64,000 bases of DNA from Emiliania huxleyi CCMP1516 (GCF_000372725.1 NW_005197648.1:363342-427341); one strand, 5' to 3'. Shown: positions 30,191 to 41,272, counted from the stretch's first letter. Made by a program: numbers and translations. Notes: a model not told the origin generated them from the sequence alone.

Positions 30191-32654
30191 TCACTTGGAG
30201 GTCTCTCGCTCGACTCGCTCGACCAAGCGGGACAGCGCTGAGGTTTTCACGAGATCGCGGTCGAGGCCGCCCACCAGAGAAGCAATCGCCGCGGCAAACG
30301 GCGCCCCACTGTCAAACAAGCGATCGAGAAATTCGACCATCGCCTCTTGACAGGCGGCGGCGCCCTCGGGGAAGAGGATCCGCAGTGAAGAGAGCAGCGT
30401 GGGGAAGCTGGGCAAAGAGCCCTCCCCGAGGAAGGTGAAGAGCGGCAGTAGGGCGGTGGCCATGAGCTCGCACAACTTCTCGTCGCAGAGCGCAGCGCAA
30501 CAGTAGTCTTTGGCCTCGGCTAGCCACGTGCGCCACGCATCCTCGTCGTTCGCGTCGAAGGGGCCGGAACAGAGTGCAGCGAGCACCTCGACTTGGCTGC
30601 GGCCGAGGCGGTCAAGTGCCGACGCCTTGGCCGACGCAATCAGCTCGACTGCGATGGGGAGGTAGGAGCCAGCGGGCAACGGCGAGACATCCTCAAAGCC
30701 GACCGGAAGCGGCATCGTATCGCACTTCTGGCCCAGCAGAAGTGCACGCTGCTGGGGAGGAAGCGCCACTAGGGCCGTGACGCAAGGTGTCGTCAGGCTG
30801 GGGAGGTCGGCGAGCAGAGGGGAGGCCACGGAGAGGGCAGTAGCCTGGGCGGCTGGGGACCGGCAATCGAGCGAGCTGCAGAGGACGCCCGTCACGGACG
30901 CGGTGAGCGGGCCGCAATCTCCCCCAGAGAGTAGCGCGGCGGCAACGCGTGCGAGCTGGGCGCGTACTTCCCACCACGAGTCCTCCACCAGGACCTGGAG
31001 CCGGGGCAGCATGTCGAGGACGAGGGCGTGAGAGCTGCCGCACAACACCGGGAGCATCGAGAGCGCTGACGCTCGGACGCGTGCAGAGGGCATCGAGAGC
31101 GCGATGACGGCGTAGTAGACGTAGAGGTCCAGCAGCTCGTCCGAAAAGCTTTTCTCGAGTCGGACGAGCTTGGCAAGGCAGAAGAGGAACGCTTGCTGGT
31201 CGCACAACGCGTCGTGCAGCAGCTTGAGCGTGCCAATGTGGCCGTCGTCGGTTGGTGCGGTGAAGGCGTAAACAACCTCCAGCAGCAGGGTTGCGTGGTG
31301 CGGTGCTGCCTTCAGGAGCGGTACCAGGACAGGGAAGCCAAAATCTGCAAGGAGTTGACCCGCTGTCGTCGCGTCACGGCTGAGGAGAGCCCGTCCAGTC
31401 GCGGCTAGCGTGTCAGCCGCAGCTGCCGCAGCCGCAGGGTGTTCTGCCGACGCAATAGCCGACACAAGCAGGTGGAAGAGGGCCCAAGCTTCGTGCGGCG
31501 AAGCAGCGCACGCCGCGGCGAGACTGTTCGCATCAGCTCCAGCCGCGCTGAGTGCGGAAGCTGCGGCTGCGCTCTCGAGTGTCGGCAGGCGCTTGAGGAA
31601 GTCGTTAAACGGGTCAGCAGCGAGGCGGTCGGTCAGATTGAGATGCGGTGCCACGGCAGTCACATGCTCGGATAGAATCGTGAGCACGCCGCGCACGTGC
31701 GGCTGCGTGAGAAGCTCCCTCTCATCGCCGCTTGATGGTGTCGGCGCGACGGAAGTCTGACCAGCAGCCTCTTGGCGATCGAGCCCCCGGGCGCGCGTGC
31801 TTGTTGGTGAGTCTCGGTTAGCGCGCAGCTGGGCAATGTTGCGTTCAACCGGCCGGACCTTGACATCTTGAAAGGTCACTGGGATCGGCGCTGCCGTTTC
31901 TTGCGTCATGGGCTTATGCGTGCCGCGCATCACTCGCTGTGAGGCGACGGCCCTGTAGCTCGTCGCGAGCTTGCTGGCAAGCGCCGCCTCCTGCAGCTGA
32001 GTGCGCGTGGCCGCATGGTGCTCTTCCAGGATCGCACCGGCCTTGCTGGCGTGCGTGTCGCGGTCTTGCAGCAAGGTCTGCTCCTCGGATAGAGTGATGT
32101 TAGACCTCAGCAGGCTCGTTTCGTTCGGGCGGGCGTAGGATGGGATCGACGCAGGGTCCACTGTCGCAATCTCCCGCCGCTTTGGTTGCCGGCCTGTCAG
32201 CAGTGTATAGATCGCAGAGATGAGCTGCGCAGGCGCCTCACACGACTTACTGTGCACCACGTCGTTTATCACGCCTCGGTCGAGCTTGATTCCCTTCTTC
32301 GCGAAGAATTTGCTCAGCAGCGCCCAGTTGTCAAGCTTCCGCTGGAGGGACTGGCCATTGTCATACGAGTGCATCTCGACGTCGTGGACATAGTAACGAG
32401 AGAAGATCTCTGCAATCAGGAACCCGTTGGCAAAGTCGCGTCGCACGTTCTTGACCGAGTAGGACAGATCCAGACTCTGCAGCCACTTGAGCTCCTCCCT
32501 GCTCGCAGGGGCGCGGGCAAGGGGTTAGCGGCATCAGCGCAGCACGATCGCAATGCTCGTTCAAACCATCCCAGAGAGGAACCCGGGAGGCAGTATCTCA
32601 CGCCCACCTTCCTAAGCGAGCCGCGCTGACGCTGCCAGGAGGTTCAGCCGGCAT
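30191..32654 (-). CDS. SPATA4/SPEF1-like calponin-homology protein with helical-repeat tail
   Basis: The exons are 32654-32608 and 32498-30191, with a 109-bp GT-AG intron. The spliced N-terminus runs MPAEPPGSVSAARLG and then EELKWLQSLDLSYSVKNVRR. That, with RRDFANGFLIAEIFSRYY, MHSYDNGQSLQRKLDNWALL and FFAKKGIKLDRGVINDVV, is the CH domain of the SPATA4/SPEF1 (CLAMP) group, which binds microtubules in cilia and flagella. After a linker with a short coiled coil, residues about 290-760 are a long series of ARM/HEAT-like helices (LLADFGFPVLVPLL, LVRLEKSFSDELLDLYVYYAVIALSM, LLPLFTFLGEGSL). SPATA4 itself is about 300 aa, so the helical tail is an extension. The start is 131 bp from that of the divergent IQ gene. 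Confidence 0.8.
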
Positions 32655-32785
32655 GCCTCCGCCGTGCTTTGTGGGTAGCACTTTGTAACGACCGCCGCCT
32701 CTTCGTTTCGGTGATGTGTATATGTCGTCGTTTCGGTGATGTCGAGAGGGCAGCGGCGCAGGCCGGACACCTCCCGGCGCGTGGT
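32655..32785. promoter_or_regulatory. Candidate bidirectional promoter
   Basis: The 131 bp between the start codons of the CH-domain gene (minus) and the IQ-motif gene (plus). It contains two direct copies of GTTTCGGTGATGT (32706, 32728). No TATA box seen. Confidence 0.4.
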
Positions 32786-34900
32786 ATGTTCGCGAGCGAA
32801 AGCGAAAGCAGCGATGAGGACCCGGAGGTTGTGACCTACCTCCAGCTTGAGGTAGCCCGAACTGCTGCCGCTGAGGAGCGAGCGGCCTTGAGAGACGCAA
32901 AGCAGAGGAGGGCTGAGGAGGCCGCCCTTGCCATCGCAGCAGTGGTGGACAGCAATCCTTCACCCAGTGTCTATGAGATCAAGACAGCTGTTGCCAACGC
33001 TCTAGCGCCGAGGCGTGAGGGAAGCACAGATGGACGCACACGGCAGCATCTCGGCAACATCTCGGCAGCATCTCGGCAACGCCAGCCGCAAATCGATGAG
33101 CCTGTCTATACTCGCGCGCCAGCCAGGCAAGCGTGCCTAGAGCAGAGCGTGCGATTGATCCAGGCGCATTTTCGTGTCGTGCAGTTGCGACGGCGGGAGC
33201 TGGAGGCGGAGCGCTGCGTGCGATTGATTCAGCATCACGTGAGAACGGTTCAGTCACGATTGCGCGCCGCCCGGTTGCGAGCCACGCAGCTCATCGCTGT
33301 ACGCTGGAAGAGAGCGTTTTCCCGACGCAAGCTCTGGGCCTTGCAGTCTGCAAGACGCCATATGCATGCATCTAGTGTGCGAAGGCTGCTGCAGTTTTGT
33401 CGACGGCGCTGGTCGAGTCGAGCGAGGCAATCTCAAGAGGCCTTTGCGCAGAAAGCAATTCAGGAGATGATTGCAGCTCGGGAGCTTATGCGGCTGCTTC
33501 GTGAAGCGTCGACAACATTGCGCGAATGCTTTCTCACAGCCCACACTTATCCTGCTGTAAGCCCACCACACAGCGTTCTGTGCCGACTCCTACTAGCATC
33601 GGCGCTGCAGCTTGCCCTACTGAAGCGGCTCCTGGCAACGCACCTTCAAGGGCTATGCAGGCTCGCCCTCCGGAAGCGTCTCCACGAGCGGCAGCAGGAC
33701 CGCGCCCTGCGAGAGGGACAGGCTGCCGCCGTTGTGCAGAGCCGGTGGTGGCGGCGGCAGAACGAGCGAGCGCAGCGGGCAGCACTAGAGGCGGACGTTG
33801 ACGCTCGACGGGCGCGAGAGGCGGAAGAATGGGACGCCAGCCAAGCCCCTCCTGAGACGCAGGGAGAACGAGAGAGGCAGCAAGTCGCAGTCTACAGGGA
33901 ACCTGGAGTCTGGCGCGTTAAGGCGCTCCAGCGCCTCTGCCGCCGGTCTCTCTCGTGGTGGCGACGCAGTGCGGCGCGAGCCATGGCGCTCACCGCCGAG
34001 ATTCCCAACCCGGCGTTGGCGAAGACACTTCGCACTCTGCAGCGGCTGTATCCTCTCGTGCGACAGCATGCATTCCGGAGATTCGACCTGCTGGTGTATG
34101 ACCCTCAGTCTGGCTGCCTCTCCGGGGCAAGGGTGAGCCGGAGCGAGCACGGAAGGCTCATTCCTCGCACTCTTTGGAGAGTCGACCTTGGTCAGCTCAG
34201 TGTGCGGTACAAGGGGTGGGCTCCGCACGGTGTCAGGCTCTTCCGCTCGTCACCGCAGGGTGGCTTCTCTCAGGTGCCCTCCCTCTGCCGCATCAAGCTC
34301 ATCGAGTGGGCTGAGTTCACCACTTTCGTTCGCGCCACCCGTGGCGGCGAAATCGCATTAATGCCGTACAGCCCGGTGCGGCTTCGGGGCAAGGAAGACG
34401 CGATGCAACGAAAGGAGCTTGCAACACTCCGAGTCCTCTTCAGAAGGATTCGTCACGAGTACTTCCCCGGGCGCTTGGGGACGCCGTTTGAGCAGATGCG
34501 GCGAGTCGGGCTTACTCGGGGCGACGCGCAAGCTCACTCTGGGCTCAACGAGACTGTTGGCCGCGTTGCTGAGCTTACGCGTCAAAACTCCAGTCTCGAG
34601 CGCGCAGATGGATGGCTCGAAGTCATACGGTCGCGGAATCGCTCCCTTCAGCACGCGTCGCGCTCTCGTTTGCCGGCACTACCACGTTCAAGATCGCTCG
34701 CCGGCCTTTCGTGGCCTGAGCCTCGGAGATCGCCTGCCCCACCACTGCCACACCTCAAGGGCGGTGGCGCGCTCCATTCGGCGGTGTGGTTGCCCAGAAA
34801 CTGCGCTCGGGCCTCGACACAGAGAAGGGAGCGGCCGCCTTCATCCGTCAGGCCCGTGAGGGAAGCGTCAGAGCCGAGGGCTGCTGCGAATCAGCAGTAA
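32786..34900 (+). CDS. IQ-motif (calmodulin-binding) protein
   Basis: The ATG at 32786 (MFASESESSDED) gives 704 aa; the frame is open further upstream. The N-terminus is acidic. Repeated IQ-like helices follow: SVRLIQAHFRVVQLRRR, CVRLIQHHVRTVQSRLR, later AAAVVQSRWWRRQNER and VKALQRLCRRSLSWWRR, with more Arg-rich amphipathic helices between. IQ motifs bind calmodulin or centrin. A central block (AFRRFDLLVYDPQSGCLSGARVS to LIPRTLWRVDLGQLSVRY) looks like a folded domain I do not recognise. The tail after about residue 600 is Ser/Arg/Pro-rich. The divergent neighbour is a ciliary-type CH protein, so a flagellar or basal-body role is plausible but inferred. Confidence 0.65.
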   Translation: MFASESESSDEDPEVVTYLQLEVARTAAAEERAALRDAKQRRAEEAALAIAAVVDSNPSPSVYEIKTAVANALAPRREGSTDGRTRQHLGNISAASRQRQPQIDEPVYTRAPARQACLEQSVRLIQAHFRVVQLRRRELEAERCVRLIQHHVRTVQSRLRAARLRATQLIAVRWKRAFSRRKLWALQSARRHMHASSVRRLLQFCRRRWSSRARQSQEAFAQKAIQEMIAARELMRLLREASTTLRECFLTAHTYPAVSPPHSVLCRLLLASALQLALLKRLLATHLQGLCRLALRKRLHERQQDRALREGQAAAVVQSRWWRRQNERAQRAALEADVDARRAREAEEWDASQAPPETQGERERQQVAVYREPGVWRVKALQRLCRRSLSWWRRSAARAMALTAEIPNPALAKTLRTLQRLYPLVRQHAFRRFDLLVYDPQSGCLSGARVSRSEHGRLIPRTLWRVDLGQLSVRYKGWAPHGVRLFRSSPQGGFSQVPSLCRIKLIEWAEFTTFVRATRGGEIALMPYSPVRLRGKEDAMQRKELATLRVLFRRIRHEYFPGRLGTPFEQMRRVGLTRGDAQAHSGLNETVGRVAELTRQNSSLERADGWLEVIRSRNRSLQHASRSRLPALPRSRSLAGLSWPEPRRSPAPPLPHLKGGGALHSAVWLPRNCARASTQRRERPPSSVRPVREASEPRAAANQQ

Positions 34901-35097
34901 TTGAGTACGCGATGTCAGCCGCGCATGTGCACCTCCTACCTCCTAGCACCTAGGCCCATCTGCCATCTACCAGATCTGCCATCTCGCGCCCCACAATCGG
35001 GGGAGGACGACCCCGCTCCCCGGCTGATCGCATGGGCGGGGACTTGTGAGCTCCTTTTTACCCATCTTCTAGTAAGGGTGTCCGTTTTTATCTATTA

Positions 35098-36386
35098 CTA
35101 CAGTGGGAAGTAGCTGCCGCCTTGTTCATACGCGGCTCCAGCGAGTTGCTGCTCCTCGATCCACTCCCTCGCGCGCTGCGTCTCACCACCGGCCAACGTC
35201 GCGAGGGCATCGATGCGGATTCCTTGCTCTCCCGCGGCCGCCAGGGCCGCCGCCAGAGCCTCTTGGCGCTCGACTTCGCGGCATTCTTCAAGTAACGCCT
35301 GCGAGCGAATGGAGCCTGGTCTCGTGAGAATCAGCACGCAAACCTGGTCGTGCAGCGGGGCCTTTTCTTCGGGCAAACCTGGTCGTGCAGCGCCTCGAGC
35401 GACGAAGGCTCCTGCCCCGACAGCAGCAACCTGCCGGCTTGGCCCCAACCCGCCCTCCCCTCCGGGATGTGCGGTCGAAACAAGCAGTACATCTCGTATG
35501 CGCGCCGGTTGCCGTGAGCCACGAGCGCCCTCCGGGGCAGGGCCGCCGCCAAGTGAGCCAGTTTGATGTACGCCTCGCCAAAGCGCGCGCCGAACGCGGC
35601 AGAGAGCGAGCGCTGGGCCTGCAGCGGGCTCGCCGGCTCGGGTGCGGAGTCGGAGTCGTCGCCGGTCGCCAAACGCGACAGCGTGAGGCCACGAAGGCCG
35701 CGACTGGTGTACAACGCCGGCACGGCCTCTCCCAGCAGGTCGACCGACTGGGTTGCAGCGTCAAACTTGTTCGTGGCCGGCTGCGGCAGGCCGAGCGATC
35801 GGCCTTTTGCTCGCGCAAACATCGCGGCTAGTGCCGTGGCGAGCGAGAGGGATGCTTGCCAATCATGTCCAAGACGCTGCGCGACGCAAGCGGCCCACAG
35901 CGTCAGCGCCGGGCTGCGGTTCACGAGCACAGGCGTCTCGGAAAGAGGCGCCTCGCATCGGGGCGGCTGCAGGGCCGCCTCGTCGCACGGTGGTCTCGCG
36001 ATTGCACCGCTGCGCTTCCGCTTGCGCGCACCGTCGGGCTCGTCCGCACAACCTGCAACTGAGGCCTCACCTCGCTCGGCAGCCTCCTCGGCCAGTCGGT
36101 CCCGCAGCTGCTCAGCCTCCTGGCGCTTTGCCTGGCAGACGGAGGCGATCGAGGGTGCCAGATTCGGCAGGGAAAGCACCCGATCCAGCTCTTCGTACGC
36201 CACATTCGCAAGCCATTCGCTGCCGCAGCGCGCTGCTTCTCTCAGAGCCATGTTGGCTGCAGAGGCTCGCGCCTCCGATCGACCCGTGAGCTTGGCCACA
36301 AACAGGAAAGCGGCGCGTGCGTGGGGATAGTCCTCGGCGCGGTTCGCAGCGTGGCCCACGCGCTGGAGCAGGCGGGCGTCCTGCAT
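35098..36386 (-). CDS. TPR-like protein with conserved SPALTLWAA domain
   Basis: The exons are 36386-35379 and 35298-35098 (80-bp GT-AG intron), about 402 aa. The N-terminus is TPR-like (RVGHAANRAEDYPHARAAFLFVAK). After a basic linker comes a block SPALTLWAACVAQRLGHDW and SLATALAAMFARAKGRSLG, which recalls a short conserved domain of unknown function from fungi and bacteria (from memory, not checked). The last exon (LLEECREVERQEALAAALAAAG to GAAYEQGGSYFPL) resembles a winged-helix end. An 18-bp repeat (35341-35357 and 35375-35392) duplicates the exon-intron junction and creates a second GT donor 38 bp away; its use would shift the frame. Confidence 0.6.
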
Positions 36387-36752
36387 TGCAAGATACAAGC
36401 CTCCCTCCGCAGGGTAAGAATGGGAGGTACACTCACGGCTTGAGGGGACAGGGGAAGTAGGGTATGCGTGAGGTATGAACGTATCGGGGTATCTATTTCC
36501 ATCTTCGGGGTAGGCAGGTAAATCCTGCCGTTGCGCCAGGTATGCATACGCTGGTACTTAAAGATACTTCGTAGACGCAAGCTAGACGTATGCTGGTATG
36601 GGGAGTTTGAGACGCACATATGGCAGTATGTTGCAACTCGTCTCAAGTACACAGGTAGCGGCGGTCACACCCGCAAGTATGGGTACAGGGATACCACTCC
36701 TTACGTGGTCCCGCAACCCCCCCAAGTACCCAGGTATCTCGGGGGCGCGCTC

Positions 36753-36852
36753 CAGTATCTGCAGTATCTGCAGTATCTGCAGTATCTGCAGTATCTGCGG
36801 TATCTGCAATATCTGCAGTATCTGCAGTATCCGCGGTATCCGCGGTATCTGG
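36753..36852 (+). repeat. 9-bp minisatellite, degenerate block
   Basis: About eleven TATCTGCAG units with variants TATCTGCGG, TATCCGCGG and TATCTGCAA. Same motif as the main block at 37081. Confidence 0.9.
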
Positions 36853-37080
36853 GTCGTCTGTGGCAACAGGTGGGTGGGGTGTGGCAGCACCACCCTCGCA
36901 GCCCAAATGCAAGACATGCCACACGCCCCACGCAAGCGAGGTTAGTAGGCGCCCCTCGCGAGACTCGCAAGAGATGCCACACCCCCCTCGTAATAGTGCA
37001 TATTCTGCTTTTGGCAGCTGTTCCACCGAGGCTGAGGGGTGCCGCAGCCGCTGTTGTATAGCGCAATCGGCACCCACCCG

Positions 37081-37317
37081 TATCTGCAGTATCTGCAGTA
37101 TCTGCAGTATCTGCAGTATCTGCAGTATCTGCAGTATCTGCAGTATCTGCAGTATCTGCAGTATCTGCAGTATCTGCAGTATCTGCAGTATCTGCAGTAT
37201 CTGCAGTATCTGCAGTATCTGCAGTATCTGCAGTATCTGCAGTATCTGCAGTATCTGCAGTATCTGCAGTATCTGCAGTATCTGCAGTATCTGCAGTATC
37301 TGCAGTATCTGCAGTAT
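37081..37317 (+). repeat. 9-bp minisatellite (TATCTGCAG)n, ~26 units
   Basis: Virtually perfect over 237 bp. Because the unit is three codons and lacks stops, long frames are open on both strands (for example repeated LQY, ICS and ADT tripeptides); these are artefacts. Each unit contains a PstI-type palindrome CTGCAG. Confidence 0.95.
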
Positions 37318-38355
37318 CCGCGTACAAGCGGCGAAGTCTGTGGTATTGAAGTATGCATGCTTCGCCATACTTCGACACTTGTGTGTGGGAGGTATGGCAG
37401 TATTGTGCCGCCCCTCTCGCAGTATTGCAGTACGAGGAGGCCGGACGCCGGTATCCGGGTACCGGGCGCACTGGGCACGAGTACAGCAGTACGGATACCT
37501 GGCCCTACCACAGTGTGAGTCCTTGTCAGGTATGGCAGTATGGCGCTGACTTCCTAATGTACCCCAGTATAACCAGCCATTCGTGCCGTACGGATACTTT
37601 ATACCCTACTTACCCTTGTCCCCTGAGCGATCAGAGGGTCGGGCTCACACAGGAAGAAGAATTTTCGGAACAAATTGCGTTAAGCATGGGGCAAAGACAT
37701 GGGCTCTATGGCTCAGGCTGGACTCCTCTTGGTCCCTTCTGGTGCCCTAGGCCACACCTGGGCCTTACCTGGGGCTCTACACGGTACCGTGTAGGGGCCA
37801 GGCAGGGTTTCGGGTTTGCCCCCCGAAACTGGCCCGGAGGACCTTAATATGGCGCCGACGGTGGCTCGCGGCCGCCCACACCCGGAAAACGGCAGCGTGG
37901 GGGGCACCTCGTGTAGCAACACACAAACAAAGCAAACAACACAAAGGCTGGGTAGTAATGAAAACGTAAACAAAGTGCCGAAACAAACGCAGAGAGATCG
38001 GGTCTCTGGATCGGATGCCCCACGACGCGGGCAGGCTACTTTGCCGCTTGCCGCGGGCTCCCTCGGATCGGGGCCCCGCACTGCCGTGCCGCGACATTCC
38101 CTCTCCACCCCTCCCGATGGACCACGGAGCTCTACTGCCTCCTCTGTCGCTCTCCTGGCCCAGTCCCCATCGGTAGCAAGCCTGAGTTGTCCCAGACCGC
38201 ACTTATCTTGGGTCTTTAAGCTCACACCGGCTCGTGATGGCACGGAGAGGGCTCGAGATTGTCTCCGGTGGACCCCATCCGAGCCGATTGTGAGGGCTTT
38301 CCGGAGGTCATTTTATCGGCGCCATCTCGACTGTGTCTGTGAAATGTCCCGACCC

Positions 38356-39263
38356 CTCTGGGGGGAGGCGAGGGCCCTAGGGGGTACCCATGCGGGGGGG
38401 AGATGGGGTCCCCCAGCCCGCCGCAGGCGCCGATTTTTTCGGCATTTTTTTCGCCCGATTTTTTACTTGTTTTCATGGGAATTCGGCGTACTTGCGCCAT
38501 GCTATCACGCCTTGCGACATCCTTTCGGCGCTGCTGACCGTGCCATGCTGCTCAACTGACCGCCTGCATAGCTCGCGGCCTTAGTCTTCGGCATTCAGTG
38601 ACGACCTGATCGTACGGCCAGTAGGGAGGTGTCCTTCCAGCGCGTGCACGCTTCTGACGCAATGCGCGTCACAAACTGCCTCGGATTGGCTGCTGGCACT
38701 CTCGAGGCTATGCCTACACAGCCTCGCGCGCATGGGCAGTCAAGAGGGACCATGCACCTTCTCAGGACAGCGCCGGTGCCTCTCTCTTGGACCGGCAAAC
38801 GTGGTGGTCTCGTGTCACCGATGTGGGACCAGTGCGGCATCGCGCCATCGACAGCTCTGAACTGCGCCTCACCACTGACCGGGAAGGCCGCCAAGTGGGC
38901 CAGCACAGGTCGCACATTGTGGCAGCAGTCAGCAATGCATGTCTGATAGCTAGAGCAGCAGCATCAGGGTCGCAGGGTCGGATCGTGTCAAGCCTCTCGC
39001 CCGGCCGGCCGCGTGCAGACGTTGGCCTGTCTGCTGTCTGGAGTGATCTGTCGGCGGTCAGTACGACCGATCAGGTCGGAGTTTTCTGATGGTTGGAGGG
39101 TCTATCTGTATGTACTCCTCGAGATCTCTCCAAATCTGCCCTCTACTCAACCGTACTCATTCGGGAAGTCGGTGCTAGTAGAGACTAGTAGAGCCGGAGC
39201 CCCGTTTCCGCACTGCTGCGCACGGCGCACGGTGCCTCCGGGGGCCCCCGCCTCCCCCCAGAG
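38356..39263 (+). mobile_element. Non-autonomous DNA transposon, copy 1 (hAT-like ends)
   Basis: 908 bp with terminal inverted repeats: left CTCTGGGGGGAGGCG, then AGGGCCC; right, read inward, the same 15 bases, then GGGGCCC. It is flanked by an exact 7-bp target duplication CCGACCC (38349-38355 and 39264-39270). The interior is nearly identical to 54576-55461. Internal open frames (about 105 codons) show no transposase motif. The duplication size (7-8 bp) points to a hAT-type or related transposase in trans. Confidence 0.88.
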
Positions 39264-39270
39264 CCGACCC

Positions 39271-39675
39271 ACAGGCCCTTGTCCGCACAGCCCTCATTCA
39301 CCAGGCGCATGGATGCAGTCATAATATGTAGCCCTTCTCTCCCGAATTTGGGAGCAATAGCCGTAAATAGTACTTTTTGGCACAAGCCGCCTAGTCTGGC
39401 CCCGGTTTACTTTCTTTGCGGTATCTTGACGTATCTCTCCGTATAGGCTGACCGTATCTCCCGCCGTATCCCGCCGTATCCTGGCCCGCCTCCACGGCTC
39501 ACGCCGAGCAGCCTGGCCCTAGGCCCGGCCTCTCCGCGTTCTCCAGAGAGAGCGCGAGCAAACAAAAAAGAAACTTAGACGTCGATGACGAGCTCTCGCC
39601 AATCATGGGAATCGACAACTCGACAAGCGGGGCCGTCGAAGCGCGAAGTTCGCCCGTCGCGTCCGATTTGCGGTT
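39271..39675. other. Intergenic stretch
   Basis: Contains a few CCGTATC repeats (39410-39482); nothing else seen. Confidence 0.4.
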
Positions 39676-40488
39676 TCACGCTTCACGGACGTCGCCCGTC
39701 AACCGCTTCAGCCCATGATAGACGCCAAACTGGACCGCAGCGCTCGGCACGCTCTTGAGAGCGTAGAGCGCGCCGCCACGGTAGAGGCGAGCCACGCCGC
39801 CCTCGCAGAGGAGCGCGCGCGCCGCCTCGAGGTACGAGAGCGTCTCGGTCCCGCGGTGCCACTGGATACGGCGTCGGACGGTGTCGTTTGGGTACATGAC
39901 CATCCCGGCGAGGAGGGAGGCCAAGGTACCGTTGATCGCCGGCGCGAGCCACCAGTCGGCGCTGCGCGCCTGAAGCCAGCCGAAGGAGCCAAAGCGGGTG
40001 CCCTCAAAGGCCACCGCGCCGGCCGCCGTCGCCCCGACGCCGCGGTAGAGCGCTCGGACGCCGCCTCCCTCGCGCATCAGTGATGCCGTCACGGCGCCGA
40101 GTGATGCCGTGCTGACCGCCGCCGCCGCGCGCGTGCGCAGCAGGTCGAGCGGGTAGGTCAGCAACGTCGCGAGCACGCCGGCGAGCGATCCGGCCACAAA
40201 GTCGTGCCCAACGCGGACACGCAGTGCGTCCTGCGCCGCAAAGAGGATGGCCTTGGAGGAGGCGGCGCGCGCGACCGCCAGCCCGTTGCCGCGCCACATG
40301 CCCGACCAGCCCTCAGCGGCGAGCACGTTGCGGGCGGAGGCGAGCGCGCTGGCGTCGGGCCGCGTTGTCTGCCCGACGAGCCGCACGCGCTCGAGCGGCG
40401 AGACGACCGTCTTGCCGACGGCGCCAGCCACCGCGCCGTTGACGAGGCGCGTCGCGTGCCGGCGCGAGTCGCCGGCGGAGGAGGGCAT
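39676..40488 (-). CDS. Mitochondrial carrier family (SLC25) protein
   Basis: The carrier has the three-fold repeat of two TM helices and all three signature motifs: SPLERVR (about residues 30-36), YPLDLLRTR and YPNDTVRRR, each the Px[D/E]xx[K/R] gate motif. The matching G-rich second half-repeats are present (GMWRGNG, ALYRGVGATAAG, RLYRGGALYALKSVP). From the ATG at 40488 the protein is 270 aa, a normal bare carrier; the frame is open to 40722 without another ATG, so an N-terminal extension is possible. Motif spelling and the LYRG..LKSVPSAAVQFGVY end fit the adenine-nucleotide/CoA/ATP-Mg type group (SLC25A16/24/42), but the substrate is not certain. Confidence 0.88.
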   Translation of the reverse strand: MPSSAGDSRRHATRLVNGAVAGAVGKTVVSPLERVRLVGQTTRPDASALASARNVLAAEGWSGMWRGNGLAVARAASSKAILFAAQDALRVRVGHDFVAGSLAGVLATLLTYPLDLLRTRAAAAVSTASLGAVTASLMREGGGVRALYRGVGATAAGAVAFEGTRFGSFGWLQARSADWWLAPAINGTLASLLAGMVMYPNDTVRRRIQWHRGTETLSYLEAARALLCEGGVARLYRGGALYALKSVPSAAVQFGVYHGLKRLTGDVREA

Positions 40489-40679
40489 GTCGAGCACACC
40501 GCTGCTGGTGACGGCGGGCGGGTCGTAGATCGCGTGGATCTCTGCCGACTCGAGCCCTCGCGGCCGCGGCAGCTCGACGCCTCCCGACTCAAAGCAGGCG
40601 CGCGCCTCGGATTCGATCCACGCCTGCCTCGGCCGGCAGCTCGGGTCGTCCGCGAGCCACTCGGAAACCGCGGCACCAA

Positions 40680-40965
40680 CGAGAAAAGAATTTTGGGTAG
40701 CAGCGCGAAAAGAAGTGAGCAAATCCAGAACGAGGCGCTCTACCGGGCCTGCCGCGCGTACGGCTTAGGTGAGCAATTCCTCGCTGCGGCGCAGGACGAG
40801 GGCACATTCGGCGAGTGGCTCGACGAGCTACCCTTCGAGGTGGCTGCGGCGACCGCCCGGCTGCTCAAGCACCACGCGCGCTCCGGCGCGTGGGTCGAGA
40901 GCTCTCGCCCGGCAACCCTAGCCAGGCCTCACGCGCTGGCCGCGACCGCGACCGCTCGAGCCCGA
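40680..40965 (+). pseudogene. Possible exon or gene fragment
   Basis: The plus-strand frame has convincing protein-like sequence (EALYRACRAYGLGEQFLAAAQDEG, FGEWLDELPFEVAAATARLLKHHA) in a region otherwise open only by chance. It overlaps the 5' flank of the carrier gene on the other strand. No start codon or family identified; it could be an isolated exon of an unseen gene. Confidence 0.3.
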
Positions 40966-41049
40966 ACTGCCCGTCAGACATTGTTTGTGTCTGTGTGTCG
41001 CTCGTGCGTGCCGTCATCATCTGACAAAACAAATCTCATCATGTGTCCG

Positions 41050-41095
41050 GCGTCCACCCATACCGCGTTGGTGTCCAGTCCGAGCCTGGCTGTTC
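41050..41095 (+). repeat. Dispersed ~45-bp repeat, copy 2
   Basis: Matches 3025-3070 with few changes (CACCCATACCGCGTTGG, GTCCAGTCCGAGCC). Confidence 0.65.
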
Positions 41096-41272
41096 TTCAC
41101 CTTTCTACCTACCTCAGACATGTCGGAATTGTCGGAGAATAGCGACTAGCACACCTCTGAGTCCCAGAAACCCGAGCGAGAGGAGGAGTCACGATTTGAG
41201 AAAAAAATCAGCGACGCCAGTGATCAGCGACGCCGCCAGTGAAGTCAGTGGTGGATCAGCGACGCCCCCACC

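Larger units (their letters stand above)
36399..38348. other. GTAT-rich, gene-free stretch
   Basis: No gene. From about 36440 to 37620 the sequence is dominated by GTAT/GGTATC/TACC words around two 9-bp minisatellite blocks. 37620-38348 is non-coding, with short palindromic words, and leads into the transposon copy. Confidence 0.5.

Noticed and set aside
37081-37317. CRISPR array
   Set aside because: A simple 9-bp tandem repeat without spacers, in a eukaryotic setting.
36643-37518. Long frames encoding LQY, ICS, ADT or QIL repeats
   Set aside because: They arise because the 9-bp minisatellite unit has no stop in any frame; flanking sequence shows no coding signal.
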